In this document: positions 10,344-20,185 of the stretch, piece after piece
Numbering within the stretch: position 1 is the first letter of the stretch
Layout of the letters: every line of letters begins with the position of its first letter
From: Aromatoleum toluvorans
Lineage (GTDB): Bacteria; Pseudomonadota; Gammaproteobacteria; Burkholderiales; Rhodocyclaceae
Assembly: GCF_012910905.1 (NCBI RefSeq)
Contig: NZ_WTVN01000002.1
Span: forward strand, 186,001-250,000
Direction of reading: 5' to 3'
DNA length: 64,000 nucleotides
Program-made: the position numbers and the translations under genes
The notes under the pieces: model-generated
The model's input: the letters and a program-made list of their open reading frames with translations, nothing else
Databases searched by the model: none
Told to the model about the DNA's origin: nothing

Positions 10344-11501
10344 TCAATGGCGGTGCCACAGGCCGCGCAGCACCACGACGGCGCCGCGGTGGCTGGAAAA
10401 CGGCACCATGCCTTCGATGCGGCAATCTTCCCGTGCGGTATCGTGCTGCATCGGCGTAAGCATCGGCATGCCGTCGGCCCGGACGAAGGAAAATACCAGC
10501 GGGCACGCGGTATTCGCCGTGCGCTTCTTCACGACGGCGATTTCCCCGTTCGCGAGCCGCACCGTCGCACCGGGCGGGAACACGCCGATCTCCTTGATCA
10601 TCATGCCGATCAGGCGGTTGTCGGTGGCCGAGCCCTGTTCCAGCATCAGCTTGCGCATCGCCTCGGTGGACACCATCGCCTTGCGGTAGGGCCGGTCGCG
10701 CACCATCGCGCTGTAGATGTCGGCGATCGCCAGCACGCGCGTCGGCAGGCTGATCGCGTCGCCCGAACTGCCGTCGGGGTAGCCGCTGCCGTCGAGCCGT
10801 TCATGGTGATGACGCACCGGATCGAGCCAGGTCGCCTCGCGCACGCCCAGCGACATCAGGATGGATTCGCTGTCGACCGGATGGCGCCTGATGCGCTCCT
10901 TCTGCAACGGCGTCAGCGGCGCGAGCTGCTGGTCGAGCACGTCCTGGATGTCGAGCAGGCCGATGTCGTGCGTGAGGCCCGCCTTGATCAGCGGCAGGCG
11001 CGCCTCGTCCGGCACGCCCAGCTTCTTGCCGATCAGCTCGCACAGCATCGCCGCCTGCAGGTGGTGGATCACCGCGTACGAGCTGTCGTAGTCGAGGTGC
11101 AGGTTGGCGAGCGCGGAGTCGGTGTCGTGCGTGCACGCCTCCTGGATCGTCAGCGCGATGCCTTCGATGCGCGGCACGAACTCGTCGCCCAGGCTGGCGC
11201 TCTTGTACAGGTCGAAGGTGCGCTTCAAGCGCAGCTTGAGCAGGTCGAACATCTCGAACGAGCTGTGCTCCTCGCTCACTGCGGCCAGCGGCAGCGGCGG
11301 GTGCGCCGGCTGCGCGTGCGGGACCTCGTTGCTGATGAAACAGCCGTTCGCGATCAGCACGTCGCGCTGCTTCGCGGTGTTGATGACGAAGCCGGCCTGC
11401 AGCAACAGCATCCCGGAGCCGTCATACACCGCGTAGGGAAGAGGCTCGCCGAGGCGGATATCGGTGGGCGAAACGCGTTCGAAACCTTGCCGGAGTGTCA
11501 T
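10344..11501 (-). CDS. HD-GYP domain c-di-GMP phosphodiesterase
   Basis: A 385-residue protein with an N-terminal DUF3391-like region (about 1-60, LPYAVYDGSGMLLLQAGFVI) and a central HD-GYP domain. The metal-binding HD is H178-D179 in GLTHDIGLLDI, and the diagnostic motif HHERLDGSGYP is at 232-242. HD-GYP enzymes hydrolyse c-di-GMP to pGpG or GMP. There is no transmembrane segment. The start at 11501 is chosen because homology-like sequence begins there; the preceding ribosome site is weak, so a few residues more are possible. It heads an apparent two-gene operon with the bacteriohemerythrin. Confidence 0.9.
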   Translation of the reverse strand: MTLRQGFERVSPTDIRLGEPLPYAVYDGSGMLLLQAGFVINTAKQRDVLIANGCFISNEVPHAQPAHPPLPLAAVSEEHSSFEMFDLLKLRLKRTFDLYKSASLGDEFVPRIEGIALTIQEACTHDTDSALANLHLDYDSSYAVIHHLQAAMLCELIGKKLGVPDEARLPLIKAGLTHDIGLLDIQDVLDQQLAPLTPLQKERIRRHPVDSESILMSLGVREATWLDPVRHHHERLDGSGYPDGSSGDAISLPTRVLAIADIYSAMVRDRPYRKAMVSTEAMRKLMLEQGSATDNRLIGMMIKEIGVFPPGATVRLANGEIAVVKKRTANTACPLVFSFVRADGMPMLTPMQHDTAREDCRIEGMVPFSSHRGAVVVLRGLWHRH

Positions 11502-11764
11502 CTTTGTCGCTGACAGCTGGTGGTCGGATTGTTCGTGCAGCCGGAACAGGCTAACAGGCAATCGTATGCAAGGAAATCCGCAGATCACCGTGCCGCCGCG
11601 TTCAGGACGCGCGCATTTAGCACTTTCGTAATACTGCCACACTTACCCGGATCGGGCAGGGACATTCGTGCTGTGATGCAGCATGGACAGGCGGGCGCCT
11701 GCGCGCTCATCATGGACGCCGCACCCCGCAGGCGGGATGCCTGCCTTCCAGCGGACCCACGATC

Positions 11765-12853
11765 ATGCACATCGGAATCCCGAAGGAAATCAAGACGCAC
11801 GAATACCGGGTCGGCGCGACGCCGCACAGCGTGCGCGAACTCGTCGCCCGCGGCCATCGGGTGGTGGTGGAGAAAGGCGCGGGGGCCGCCATCGGCCTGC
11901 CCGACGAGCACTATCGCGCCGAGGGCGCCGAACTCGCCGACACCGCGGAAGAAGTCTTTTCCCGCGCCGAACTGATCGTCAAGGTCAAGGAACCGCAGCC
12001 GCAGGAATGCGCGCTGCTGCGTCCCGGCCAGGTGCTGTTCACCTATCTCCATCTCGCCGCGGACCCGCAGCAGACGCGCCTGCTGCTCGCCTCCGGGGCC
12101 ACCGCGATCGCGTACGAGACGGTCACCAGCCCGTCGGGCGGCCTGCCGCTGCTCGCGCCGATGAGCGAGGTCGCCGGCCGCATGGCGATCCAGGCCGGCG
12201 CGAGCTGCCTCGAGAAGCCGCGTGGCGGATCGGGCGTGCTGCTCGGCGGCGTGCCCGGCGTCGCGCCCGCCCGCGTCGCGATCCTCGGCGGCGGCGTGGT
12301 CGGCTACAACGCCGCGCGCATGGCCGTCGGCCTGGGTGCCGACGTCACCGTCGCGGATCCCTCGCTCGACCGCCTGCGCCGGCTGGATGAACTCTTCGCC
12401 GGCCGCATCCGCACGCGCCATGCCACCGGCGGGGCGATCGAATCGCTGGTGCTGAAGGCCGACCTCACGATCGGCGCGGCGCTCGTCCCCGGCGCGCGCG
12501 CGCCCCGGCTGGTGCTGCGCGAGTGGCTGGCGCGCATGCAGCCCGGTTCGGTGCTGGTGGATGTGTCGATCGACCAGGGCGGCTGCTTCGAGAGCAGCCA
12601 TCCGACGACGCACGCCGATCCGACCTACGTCGTCGACGGCGTCGTGCATTACTGCGTGACCAACATGCCCGGCGCGGTCGCGCGCACATCGACCTTCGCC
12701 CTCAACAGCGCGACCCTGCCCTTCGTCCTCGCGCTCGCCGACAAGGGCTGGCAACGCGCGACGGAGACGGACCCGCATCTTGCCGCCGGCGTGAACATCC
12801 ATGAAGGGCGCATCGTGTGCGCCGCCGTCGCGGAGGCGTTCGCGGTGGCCTAG
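11765..12853 (+). CDS. ald: Alanine dehydrogenase
   Basis: A 362-residue NAD-dependent alanine dehydrogenase. The N-terminus MHIGIPKEIKTHEYRVGATP is diagnostic, the catalytic Lys is in IVKVKEPQ and the catalytic His in TYLHLA. The Rossmann fingerprint VAILGGGVVGYNAARMA follows, and the typical late motif is GGCFESSHPTTHADPTY. It interconverts L-alanine with pyruvate and ammonium. The length is slightly shorter than the usual 370-375 but no domain is missing. It stands alone in its orientation, downstream of a 263-bp spacer from the divergent HD-GYP gene. Confidence 0.93.
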   Translation: MHIGIPKEIKTHEYRVGATPHSVRELVARGHRVVVEKGAGAAIGLPDEHYRAEGAELADTAEEVFSRAELIVKVKEPQPQECALLRPGQVLFTYLHLAADPQQTRLLLASGATAIAYETVTSPSGGLPLLAPMSEVAGRMAIQAGASCLEKPRGGSGVLLGGVPGVAPARVAILGGGVVGYNAARMAVGLGADVTVADPSLDRLRRLDELFAGRIRTRHATGGAIESLVLKADLTIGAALVPGARAPRLVLREWLARMQPGSVLVDVSIDQGGCFESSHPTTHADPTYVVDGVVHYCVTNMPGAVARTSTFALNSATLPFVLALADKGWQRATETDPHLAAGVNIHEGRIVCAAVAEAFAVA

Positions 12854-12948
12854 CGGCACGGGATGAGGGCATCGCCGCGGCGAAGAAGGCGGGTGCCCCC
12901 AGTCATGCCCCCGAGAGGCGCCGGATTCGTCGGACGGCCGTGGACATG

Positions 12949-12990
12949 AAAAAGGCCAGAACCCTTGCGCTGCTTAGGTTTTCTGGCCTC
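12949..12990 (-). terminator. Rho-independent terminator of tRNA-Leu
   Basis: On the minus strand GAGGCCAGAAAACC pairs with the downstream GGTTCTGGCC arm and runs into TTTTTC. It lies 26 bp beyond the 3' end of the tRNA-Leu gene in the right orientation, so it most likely ends that transcript. It could also act weakly on the ald transcript coming the other way. Confidence 0.75.
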
Positions 12991-13015
12991 TATCGGACTG
13001 CCTGGAACTGCTGAA

Positions 13016-13100
13016 TGGTGCCTTGGGCGAGACTCGAACTCGCACGTCTTTCGACACTACCCCCTCAAGATAGCGTGTCTACCAATTTCACCACCAAGGC
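13016..13100 (-). tRNA. tRNA-Leu (GAG anticodon)
   Basis: An 85-nt cloverleaf on the minus strand with GCCTTGG acceptor arm pairing with CCAAGGC, an encoded 3' CCA, the class II D-arm GTGAAATTGGTAGACACG, the anticodon stem-loop CTATC-TTGAGGG-GGTAG giving anticodon GAG (reads CUC/CUU), an extended variable arm and the T-arm GTTCGAGTC. The long variable arm and A-box pattern fit leucine. It is followed by its own hairpin terminator. Confidence 0.96.
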
Positions 13101-13343
13101 TTCGTCGCCTTCCCGCGCCGGCGCGGGGCCGTCGGTGAAGAACACGAAAGGGCGCGGATTATAGCCCGGACTGCGGGGGGTGCGTCAATCCTCGCGAAAT
13201 CATGACGAAGGCTGCGACGTTTCGCGGACAGGCCGGCGGGGCGGGAACGCCCGCAGCGGCGCCCGCGCACGCTCGCGGCTGATGCCGGGCTGGTAAGATG
13301 TGCATATTTCCACGGCATCATCAGTGGTATTACCCGACGGTAC

Positions 13344-16235
13344 ATGACCGTGACCAGCCCGAGGCCAGACGCTCCCCTTCCTCCCGGCGACAACCGCCTG
13401 CCGGGTCTGCCGCAGCTGCTCGGGCTCGCGCTCGCGATCGGCCTGCTGCATGCGGTGGCGAAGCACGATTACGTGCTGTTCCATACCGTCATCGAGATGC
13501 TCCGCGTCATCGTCCTGGGCGCGGTGTTCGTCCTCGCCTGGCATACGCGCCGCTGGAGCGCGAGCAACTTCCTGCGCATCATCGGCATTTCGTCGCTGAC
13601 CGTCGCGGCGCTGGAACTGCTGCATGCGCTGACCTACAAGGGGCTGGGGATATTTCCCGGACAGAACGCGAACCTGCCCACCCAGCTGTGGATTGCGTTC
13701 CGCTACGTCGAGAGCGCTTCCTTCCTGTTTGCCGCGCTCACGCTCCGCATCCGGATGCGTCCGGGCATCCTCGCGGGTGCCTATGCGAGCGTCGGCACGC
13801 TGCTCGCCGGTGCCGTCTTCGCCGGCTATTTCCCCGATTGCTTCGTCGAGAACCAGGGGCTCACGCCGTTCAAGGTCGTCAGCGAGTACGTCATCGTCGG
13901 CATCTTCGTCGCGGCCGCGGCCGTGCTGTACCGCGAGCGCGCCCGTTTCGACGATGTCGTCGTCCGGTTGCTGATGTTGTCGCTGCTCTTCGGCGCGCTC
14001 AGCGAGCTCGCCTTCACCCGCTACGTGAGCGTCTTCGGCGCGGCCAACGAGATCGGGCACTATCTTCTTGGCATATCGACGTGGTTCCTCTACCGTGCCG
14101 TGCTGGTCACCGGCCTGATCAAGCCTTTCAACCTGCTGTTCCGCGAACTGCGCCAGCACCAGCGCAACCTCGAATCCGAGGTCGCCGAGCGCACGGCCCG
14201 GCTGCGCGCGAGCCAGGCGCTGAACACCGCGTTCATCGAGAATTCGCCGTCGATCACCCTGCTGAAGGATCTCGAGGGGCGATACACCCTGGTCAACCGG
14301 GCGTTCGAGCGCTTCTTCGGGCAATCGCGCGACGCGGTGCTCGGCAAGACGGTGTTCGACCTGCTGTCCGAGGACGCGGCGCGCGCGCTCGATCACAACG
14401 ACCGGCAGGTGCGCGCGAGCGGCGCGCCGCTGGTGATGGTCGAGCCGATCCGCGGCGTCGCGGCCGAGCGCAGCTTCGAGACCGTCCGCTTTCCGGTGTT
14501 CGACGATGAGGGCAAGGTCGCCGGCACCGGCGCGATCTTCACCGACATCACCGAACTGCGCCTCGCCGAGGCGCGCTACGGCCTGATGATCCGCACCTCG
14601 ATGGACGCGCTCGTCGTGATCGCGTCGGATGGCCGCTTCCTGGAGGTGAATGACGCGACCTGCGAGCTGAGCGGCTACCCGCGCGAGCGGCTGCTGGCGA
14701 TGCGCATTCTCGACGTCGAGGCGGAATTCGACGAGACGCGGCTGCAGGCCTTCATGCAGGACATCGCCGCGGCGGGGTCGGCGCGCTTCGACAGCCGCTG
14801 GCGGCGCGCCGACGGAAGCCTCCGCGACATCGAGGTCAGCGTCAATTACGTGAACCACACGATGCAGCCGTGCTGTTTCTGCTTCGTGCGCGACATCACC
14901 GAACGCAAGGCGTCGATGGCGCGCATCGAGCATCTGGCGCACTACGACCAGCTCACCGGCTTGCCGAACAAGCTGCTGTTCGAGCAGCACGTGCGCAGCG
15001 CGCTGCAACGCGCCGCGCTGCACGGGCGTGCGTGCGCGCTCGTCTATCTCGACCTCGACAACTTCAAGGTGATCAACGACACGCTCGGCCACGTCGTCGG
15101 CGATGCGCTGTTGCGCCAGATCGGCGCGCGCGTGCGCCAGCTGGCGGCGGACGAGCGTGGCTGCTGCCGTTTCGGCGGCGACGAGTTCCTGATCCTTGTC
15201 GAGGGGGGCGACGACGATGCCGTACCTGCGGCGCTGGCGCGGCAGTTGCTGGTCGAGTTCGCCCGCCCGGTGGCCGTCGAGGCGCACGAGCTGGTCAGCA
15301 CCGTCTCGATCGGCATTTCGGTGTTCCCGCGCGACGGGCGCGATTTCGACACGCTGTTCAAGAACGCCGATACCGCGACCTACGTCGCCAAGGCGGCCGG
15401 ACGCAACACCTACCGCTTCTTCGACGCCAGCATGCAGGCCGACGCGCTGGAGCGCATGCGCCTGCTGGGCAAGCTGCACAACGCCATCGAGCGCAAGGAG
15501 CTGCGGCTGCACTACCAGCCGCAGCTCGACCTGCGCAGCGGAGCCGTCATCGGCGCCGAAGCCCTCATCCGCTGGCAACAGCCGGAACTGGGCCTCGTGT
15601 CGCCGGCGCGCTTCATTCCGCTCGCCGAAGACAGCGGCCTCATCGTGCCCATCGGTGCCTGGGTGCTGCGCGAAGCCTGCCGTCAGGCCGCCGCCTGGCA
15701 GGAGGCGGGGCTGCCGCCCATCGTGGTCGCGGTGAACCTGTCGGTCGTGCAGTTCCGCCACGGCGACCTCGTCCGCACGGTCGCGGACGCCCTCGCCGAA
15801 AGCGGACTCGATCCGGCGCTCCTCGAACTCGAACTGACCGAATCCATCCTGATCGGCGACGTCGACGCCGTGTCGCAGGCCGTGACGCGGCTCAAGGCGC
15901 TCGGACTGCGGCTGTCGATCGACGATTTCGGCACCGGCTACTCCAACCTCGCCTACCTGAAGCGCTTCGCCTTCGACAAGCTGAAGATCGACCAGTCCTT
16001 CGTCCGCGACATGGACTCGAACGCCGACAGCTGCGCGCTGGTGCGCGCCATCGTGCAGATGGCACACGGTCTCGGGCTCGGCACGATCGCCGAAGGCGTC
16101 GAGCGCGGAGAGCTGGTCGAGCAGCTCCGCCGCCTGAACTGCGACGAAGCCCAGGGCTATCATTTCGGCCGCCCCATGCCGCCGGAAGAATTCGCCGACT
16201 ACCTCGCCCGCGCGCGCTCGCGCGCGGCCGCCTGA
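13344..16235 (+). CDS. Membrane GGDEF-EAL protein with MASE3-like sensor and PAS domains
   Basis: A 963-residue c-di-GMP protein. An N-terminal multi-pass membrane module of the MASE3 type (about residues 20-265, seven or more hydrophobic segments) is followed by a coiled linker, two PAS domains (about 285-410 and 415-530), GGDEF (about 540-695, RFGGDEF) and EAL (about 715-955, [36 protein letters not shown]). No RxxD inhibitory site precedes GGDEF (the position reads AADE), unlike the other cyclases here, so product inhibition may be absent. Both active-site signatures are complete. It starts 243 bp from the tRNA-Leu gene on the opposite strand. Confidence 0.89.
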   Translation: MTVTSPRPDAPLPPGDNRLPGLPQLLGLALAIGLLHAVAKHDYVLFHTVIEMLRVIVLGAVFVLAWHTRRWSASNFLRIIGISSLTVAALELLHALTYKGLGIFPGQNANLPTQLWIAFRYVESASFLFAALTLRIRMRPGILAGAYASVGTLLAGAVFAGYFPDCFVENQGLTPFKVVSEYVIVGIFVAAAAVLYRERARFDDVVVRLLMLSLLFGALSELAFTRYVSVFGAANEIGHYLLGISTWFLYRAVLVTGLIKPFNLLFRELRQHQRNLESEVAERTARLRASQALNTAFIENSPSITLLKDLEGRYTLVNRAFERFFGQSRDAVLGKTVFDLLSEDAARALDHNDRQVRASGAPLVMVEPIRGVAAERSFETVRFPVFDDEGKVAGTGAIFTDITELRLAEARYGLMIRTSMDALVVIASDGRFLEVNDATCELSGYPRERLLAMRILDVEAEFDETRLQAFMQDIAAAGSARFDSRWRRADGSLRDIEVSVNYVNHTMQPCCFCFVRDITERKASMARIEHLAHYDQLTGLPNKLLFEQHVRSALQRAALHGRACALVYLDLDNFKVINDTLGHVVGDALLRQIGARVRQLAADERGCCRFGGDEFLILVEGGDDDAVPAALARQLLVEFARPVAVEAHELVSTVSIGISVFPRDGRDFDTLFKNADTATYVAKAAGRNTYRFFDASMQADALERMRLLGKLHNAIERKELRLHYQPQLDLRSGAVIGAEALIRWQQPELGLVSPARFIPLAEDSGLIVPIGAWVLREACRQAAAWQEAGLPPIVVAVNLSVVQFRHGDLVRTVADALAESGLDPALLELELTESILIGDVDAVSQAVTRLKALGLRLSIDDFGTGYSNLAYLKRFAFDKLKIDQSFVRDMDSNADSCALVRAIVQMAHGLGLGTIAEGVERGELVEQLRRLNCDEAQGYHFGRPMPPEEFADYLARARSRAAA

Positions 16236-16349
16236 GCCGTCCGGCTTCCCGCCGCCGCTCCCTCCGGCAAAGCGCGCGCGAGCGTGTCGGAGTTCCTCGG
16301 GTCATGCCAGGAGAATTACTAGAATACAAGCGGCAACCGGGAGACTCAG

Positions 16350-16757
16350 TTGAAACGCTTGATTCGAGCGATCGTCGTGCTTTTCGCGGCGACCTCGCTT
16401 GCCGCCGCCGCGGCGAGCGACATCGACACCGTGTGGGCGTGCCGCTACAACGGCTCGATGTCGATCTTTTGCAGCCTGATCGCCGCGCCGGCGCCGACGA
16501 CGGTGGCGGACCCATCACCGGCACCCTCCTCCGCGACCGACATCTTTCCGACCCGCGGACCGCTTCCGCCGCTCGTGGGCACCATCGCCGCGGAGCCGGG
16601 ACTTCTCCTCGGCCAGCTCGTACGCATCCCGCTGCACAGTCCGCCGGAATATCTCGACGATGCCGCGCTGCTCGCCGACGCGGTGATGTGCGGCGGCCGA
16701 TTGAACTGCCTCGTCAACTTCGACGATGGACTGACGCCGCCACCTGTCGTCCCGTAG
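16350..16757 (+). CDS. Small exported protein of unknown function
   Basis: A 135-residue protein with a clear Sec signal peptide: MKRLIRAIVVLFAATSLAAA followed by a probable cleavage at AAA-AS. The start codon is TTG, preceded by CCGGGAGACTCAG. The mature part (about 115 residues) is Pro/Ala/Leu-rich with Cys at four positions and no domain I recognise. It is likely periplasmic or secreted. It follows the GGDEF-EAL gene by 114 bp and may or may not be in the same transcript. No function can be assigned from sequence alone. Confidence 0.6.
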   Translation: MKRLIRAIVVLFAATSLAAAAASDIDTVWACRYNGSMSIFCSLIAAPAPTTVADPSPAPSSATDIFPTRGPLPPLVGTIAAEPGLLLGQLVRIPLHSPPEYLDDAALLADAVMCGGRLNCLVNFDDGLTPPPVVP

Positions 16758-16886
16758 CGGCGCCGCTTGCGTGGAAAGCACGGCCCCGCATCGCCGCTTA
16801 TCGTCACGGGCGTCGCCAGCGCACCGGTTCTGCTGAAAACGCGGACCTCGCGCGTCGGCTGCGGCCCTGCGGTCGCCCGAGGGGGG

Positions 16887-17378
16887 TCAGAAGATCCCCA
16901 GCGCCAGGCCGGCCGCGATCCCGGCGCCCAGTTCCTTGCAGTGGTCGAGTTCCGCCGCTTCGATGTGTTTTTCCCGCAGGATCTCCTCCGGCGTCTGAGC
17001 ATGGGTGCAGACGATCAAGGCCGGGGCGACCGGCTTCAGCCGCCAACCGGTCGCGATGCGGTCGATCTGCCGCACCGCGTTGCTGCCGTCGCTGCCCGCG
17101 CACACGAGCGTCGCGTAGGGCCGGCCGTTGATGCGGTCCAGCGCCGCATAGTAGGTGCGATCGAAGAAGTCCTTCATCTGGCCCGAAATGGCCGCGAGGT
17201 TCTCCGGCGTCGCGAAGATGTAGCCGTCCGCCGCCACCACGTCGTCGGCGCCGGCCTCGCTCGCATGCAGCAGCCGCACCGCGACGGCCCCGTCCGCGGC
17301 GGCACCGGCGGCGGCCGCGCGCGCCATCTGCAGCGTGCCGCCGGTCATGGAGTGATAGACGATCAGCAAGGTCTTCAT
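16887..17378 (-). CDS. Flavodoxin-fold / NADPH-dependent FMN reductase-like protein
   Basis: A 163-residue flavodoxin-like protein. The N-terminal phosphate-binding loop is in LLIVYHSMTGGTLQMARAAA, then YIFATPENLAAISGQMKDFFDRTYY, the typical flavin-contacting segment of the WrbA/flavodoxin-2 group, and a second contact around LVCAGSDGSNA. It probably binds FMN and acts as a small oxidoreductase or electron carrier. It is monocistronic on the minus strand and converges with the small exported-protein gene. Confidence 0.8.
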   Translation of the reverse strand: MKTLLIVYHSMTGGTLQMARAAAAGAAADGAVAVRLLHASEAGADDVVAADGYIFATPENLAAISGQMKDFFDRTYYAALDRINGRPYATLVCAGSDGSNAVRQIDRIATGWRLKPVAPALIVCTHAQTPEEILREKHIEAAELDHCKELGAGIAAGLALGIF

Positions 17379-17757
17379 GCGGGGATCCTGCCGGACAACG
17401 CCGGATATGTCCGGAACAGCTTAGCAGCCGTTCGCATGCGGCGCCGAGTCGTGGCTCGGGAAGATTCGGGCACGGTTCCGGTTTCGCCGGCTGGGGCCGG
17501 GCAGGGGTGCGGTCTGTCGCACGCCCTATGCGCGGCGCCAGCCCCGAGGCTCGCGCGGATCTATATTGAAATGCGGTGGGAGTTCTACCGCATGATCGAA
17601 TGATGCGCGGTTCGGGGCGTGCGGGCTCGTGCGCCGGTCGCTGTCGGCATGCGCGGCAGGCTCGCTTCGCCCATCCACGGTCACGGCGTCGCAGGCAACG
17701 CCGCTCCGAAAACGTGTCCCCGCATGCTTGCGATTGGCTTCGAAGGGAAGTCGCGTC
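17379..17757. other. Intergenic region between flavodoxin and oxygenase genes
   Basis: About 380 bp with no convincing gene. It should hold the divergent promoters of both neighbours. The only structure seen is a 7-bp inverted repeat (ATGCGGT at 17571-17577 with ACCGCAT at 17587-17593), too short to interpret. The open frame extending upstream from the oxygenase gene is Ser/Arg-rich and does not look coding. Confidence 0.5.
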
Positions 17758-18399
17758 ATGGTGCAAGAGATCAACCGCTGGGGCGCCTCGGATGTCTTTC
17801 CGATGTTTGCCACGCTGGTGTGGAAGGTGCAGCTGAAAGCGGAGCTGCACGAACCGATGGGCGTGAAGCTGCTGGCGGTGCTGGACGAGCTACGGCGCGA
17901 CGCGGCGCCGCTCGCACCCGGCCAGGGCTGGCAGTCCGTGCAGACGCTGCACCGCCGCGCGGAATTCGCGGAGCTTGTCGCGTGCATCGACAGCGTGGCG
18001 AAGAGCGTGCTGCGATTCCTGCGTACCGGCTACGACGCCGTCGAGATCACCGGCTGCTGGGCCAACATCCTCGCCCCGGGCGCCGCGCACGCGATGCACA
18101 TGCACCCGAACAACTTCCTGAGCGGCGTCTATTACCTGCGCACATCGCCCGGCGCCGACACGATCAACTTCCACGACCCGCGCCCCCAGACCGCCCTCAT
18201 CCGGCCGCCGGTCGTCGAACTCACCGCCGAGAATACCGACCAGGTCGTCGTGAGCGTCACGAACGGCACGCTGTTGATGTTCCCGTCCTACCTGCAGCAC
18301 TCCGTCGACGCCAACGGCAGCGAACACGAGCGGGTGAGCCTCAGCTTCAACCTCATGTTCTCCGCCTTCGCCGAGAACGTGAGCAGGCCGCAGTGGTAA
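17758..18399 (+). CDS. Putative 2OG-Fe(II) oxygenase (TIGR02466-like)
   Basis: A 213-residue protein with a double-stranded beta-helix pattern: CWANILAPGAAHAMHMHPNNFLSGVYYL carries the HxH-type iron ligands, FHDPRPQT follows, and LLMFPSYLQHSVDAN...ERVSLSFNLMF contains the distal His and the Arg that would bind 2-oxoglutarate. This matches small oxygenase-like proteins annotated as TIGR02466. The substrate is unknown. The ATG at 17758 is preceded by GAAGGGAAGTCGCGTC, and family-like sequence starts soon after it, so the 43 residues upstream in frame are excluded. Confidence 0.75.
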   Translation: MVQEINRWGASDVFPMFATLVWKVQLKAELHEPMGVKLLAVLDELRRDAAPLAPGQGWQSVQTLHRRAEFAELVACIDSVAKSVLRFLRTGYDAVEITGCWANILAPGAAHAMHMHPNNFLSGVYYLRTSPGADTINFHDPRPQTALIRPPVVELTAENTDQVVVSVTNGTLLMFPSYLQHSVDANGSEHERVSLSFNLMFSAFAENVSRPQW

Positions 18400-18497
18400 C
18401 GCGATCGGACGGAGCAGCGACCGGACCGATGAAACAGGTCACCGAGGCCTTCCCGGCGACCCCGGACCTGTTCCTGAAGCCGTCACTTCGCCGGACT

Positions 18498-19046
18498 TCA
18501 GCCGGCCAGATACTCCTCGGTCGACTTGAGGGTGGCGTAGGCAAACGCCAGGGCGGCCATCATGGCTGCATGCACCTGTACTGCCGGCACCTTCACGCCA
18601 CCGAACTCCAGGTCGAGGGTCGCGCAGGCGTCGTGGATCACGCTGACGGAATAGCCCAGATCCGCCGCCGCGCGTACAGCCGCATCGACACACATGTGGC
18701 TCATCGCGCCGACGACGACCACCTCCTGCACGTCCCGCTCGTCGAGCAGGCGCTCGAGCTCCGTTTCGCGGAATGAATTGACGTGGTTCTTCACGATGAC
18801 GGGCTCGCCTTCCAGAGGCGCAACCTCGGCCTGGATTTCCGCCCCGCTCGAGCCGGGAACGAAGACCGGCTTCTCCCCCCGGGCGAACTCGTGGCGGACA
18901 TGAATGACGGGAATCCCGCGGGCGCGGGCATCGGCGATCACTTTCGCGGCATTGGCGACGGCCGCCTCGATACCGGTCAGGGGCAGCTTGCCCGACGGCG
19001 AATATTCGTTTTGCAGGTCGATGACGACCACAGCGCGCTTGCTCAT
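18498..19046 (-). CDS. Isochorismatase-family cysteine hydrolase
   Basis: A 182-residue isochorismatase-fold hydrolase. The triad is visible: Asp in AVVVIDLQNEY, Lys in the segment around GEPVIVKNHVNSF, and Cys in VVVGAMSHMCVDAAVRAAADLGY. Such enzymes hydrolyse isochorismate, nicotinamide, or N-carbamoyl compounds; the exact substrate is not evident. The start at 19046 follows CGGAGCCATC. It is divergent from a GlxA-type regulator with 105 bp between them, a frequent pairing in which the regulator controls the hydrolase. Confidence 0.85.
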   Translation of the reverse strand: MSKRAVVVIDLQNEYSPSGKLPLTGIEAAVANAAKVIADARARGIPVIHVRHEFARGEKPVFVPGSSGAEIQAEVAPLEGEPVIVKNHVNSFRETELERLLDERDVQEVVVVGAMSHMCVDAAVRAAADLGYSVSVIHDACATLDLEFGGVKVPAVQVHAAMMAALAFAYATLKSTEEYLAG

Positions 19047-19151
19047 GATGGCTCCGTTGAAAGTACTGCGAGAAAGGGTATGGATATCTTTGTCCATGAG
19101 CGGCATGCTGGTAAGTGGCGCTAACGACATCTTCGAAGGTGATATCGACAC

Positions 19152-20126
19152 ATGCCGGCTGAGCACATCATCGAGATCGGCATCCTGCTTTACCCCGGTG
19201 CGCAAATGGCGGCGGCGCTCGGCCTCACCGACCTGTTCGTTTCCGCGCAGCGAATCGCCGGCGATCGGAGAACACCCCGCATGCCGGTACTGCGTGTCAG
19301 CCACTGGCAACGGCAGGCCGGCGATGGCGCGCCGGTGCGCGTCCAGGATTCCCATCCCGATGCCTGCAGTACGTTGAAGGTGTTGATCCTGCCACCCAGT
19401 CTGGAAGAGCCCGTCTCGACCGCGTCGGCGGCACCGTACATCGACTGGTTGCGGGCGCAGCACCGCGACGGAGTCACGCTGGCGTCCGTGTGCGCCGGCG
19501 CCTTCCTGCTCGGCGAAACCGGCCTGCTCGCCGGGCGCACCATCACCACTCACTGGCACTATGAGGAGCGTTTCCGGGCCCGCTTTCCGGACGTCCATCT
19601 GGACATCGACCAGCTCATCATCGATGCCGACGACATCATCACCGCCGGCGGCGTCATGGCGTGGACGGACCTGGGACTGCGGCTGGTGGATCGCTATCTG
19701 GGCGCCGCGCTCATGATCGACACCGCAAAGATGCTCCTGGTCGATCCGCCGGGACGCCAGCAACGCTATTACAGCGCCTTCGCGCCACGGCTGGCACACG
19801 GCGACTCCGCCGTGCTCGCCGTGCAACACTGGCTTCACGAGACAGGCGCCAGGGACGTGACCCTCGCCGAGCTCGCACAGCGCGCCGGCATGGAGGAACG
19901 CACCTTTCTGCGACGCTTCCAGAAGGCTACCGGCATGACGAGCACGGAGTACTGTCAGCGCCTGCGCGTGGGCCGCGCGCGCGAGATGCTGCAGGCCAGC
20001 CGCCTGCCGATCGAGCGGGTCGCCTGGGAGGTCGGCTACGGGGACCCCGGGGCTTTTCGCAAGGTTTTCACGCGGATCGTGGGCCTCAGCCCCGGCGAGT
20101 ATCGTCGGCGCTTCAGTGCCGGATGA
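19152..20126 (+). CDS. GlxA-family transcriptional regulator (DJ-1/PfpI domain plus AraC HTH)
   Basis: A 324-residue regulator with an N-terminal DJ-1/PfpI-like domain (about 1-185, nucleophile-elbow [17 protein letters not shown]) and a C-terminal AraC-type double HTH (about 215-320, [43 protein letters not shown] and [17 protein letters not shown]). The DJ-1 half is probably a ligand sensor. It is divergent from the isochorismatase-family gene, its likely target. Confidence 0.88.
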   Translation: MPAEHIIEIGILLYPGAQMAAALGLTDLFVSAQRIAGDRRTPRMPVLRVSHWQRQAGDGAPVRVQDSHPDACSTLKVLILPPSLEEPVSTASAAPYIDWLRAQHRDGVTLASVCAGAFLLGETGLLAGRTITTHWHYEERFRARFPDVHLDIDQLIIDADDIITAGGVMAWTDLGLRLVDRYLGAALMIDTAKMLLVDPPGRQQRYYSAFAPRLAHGDSAVLAVQHWLHETGARDVTLAELAQRAGMEERTFLRRFQKATGMTSTEYCQRLRVGRAREMLQASRLPIERVAWEVGYGDPGAFRKVFTRIVGLSPGEYRRRFSAG

Positions 20127-20185
20127 TGGGAGTGCCTTGAGAACCAACGCTCTCCCATTTGCCGGGTTGATAAAGCCACGACGTA

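Noticed and set aside
17571-17593. Short inverted repeat ATGCGGT/ACCGCAT upstream of the oxygenase gene.
   Set aside because: Seven base pairs in GC-rich DNA without further support is not significant.
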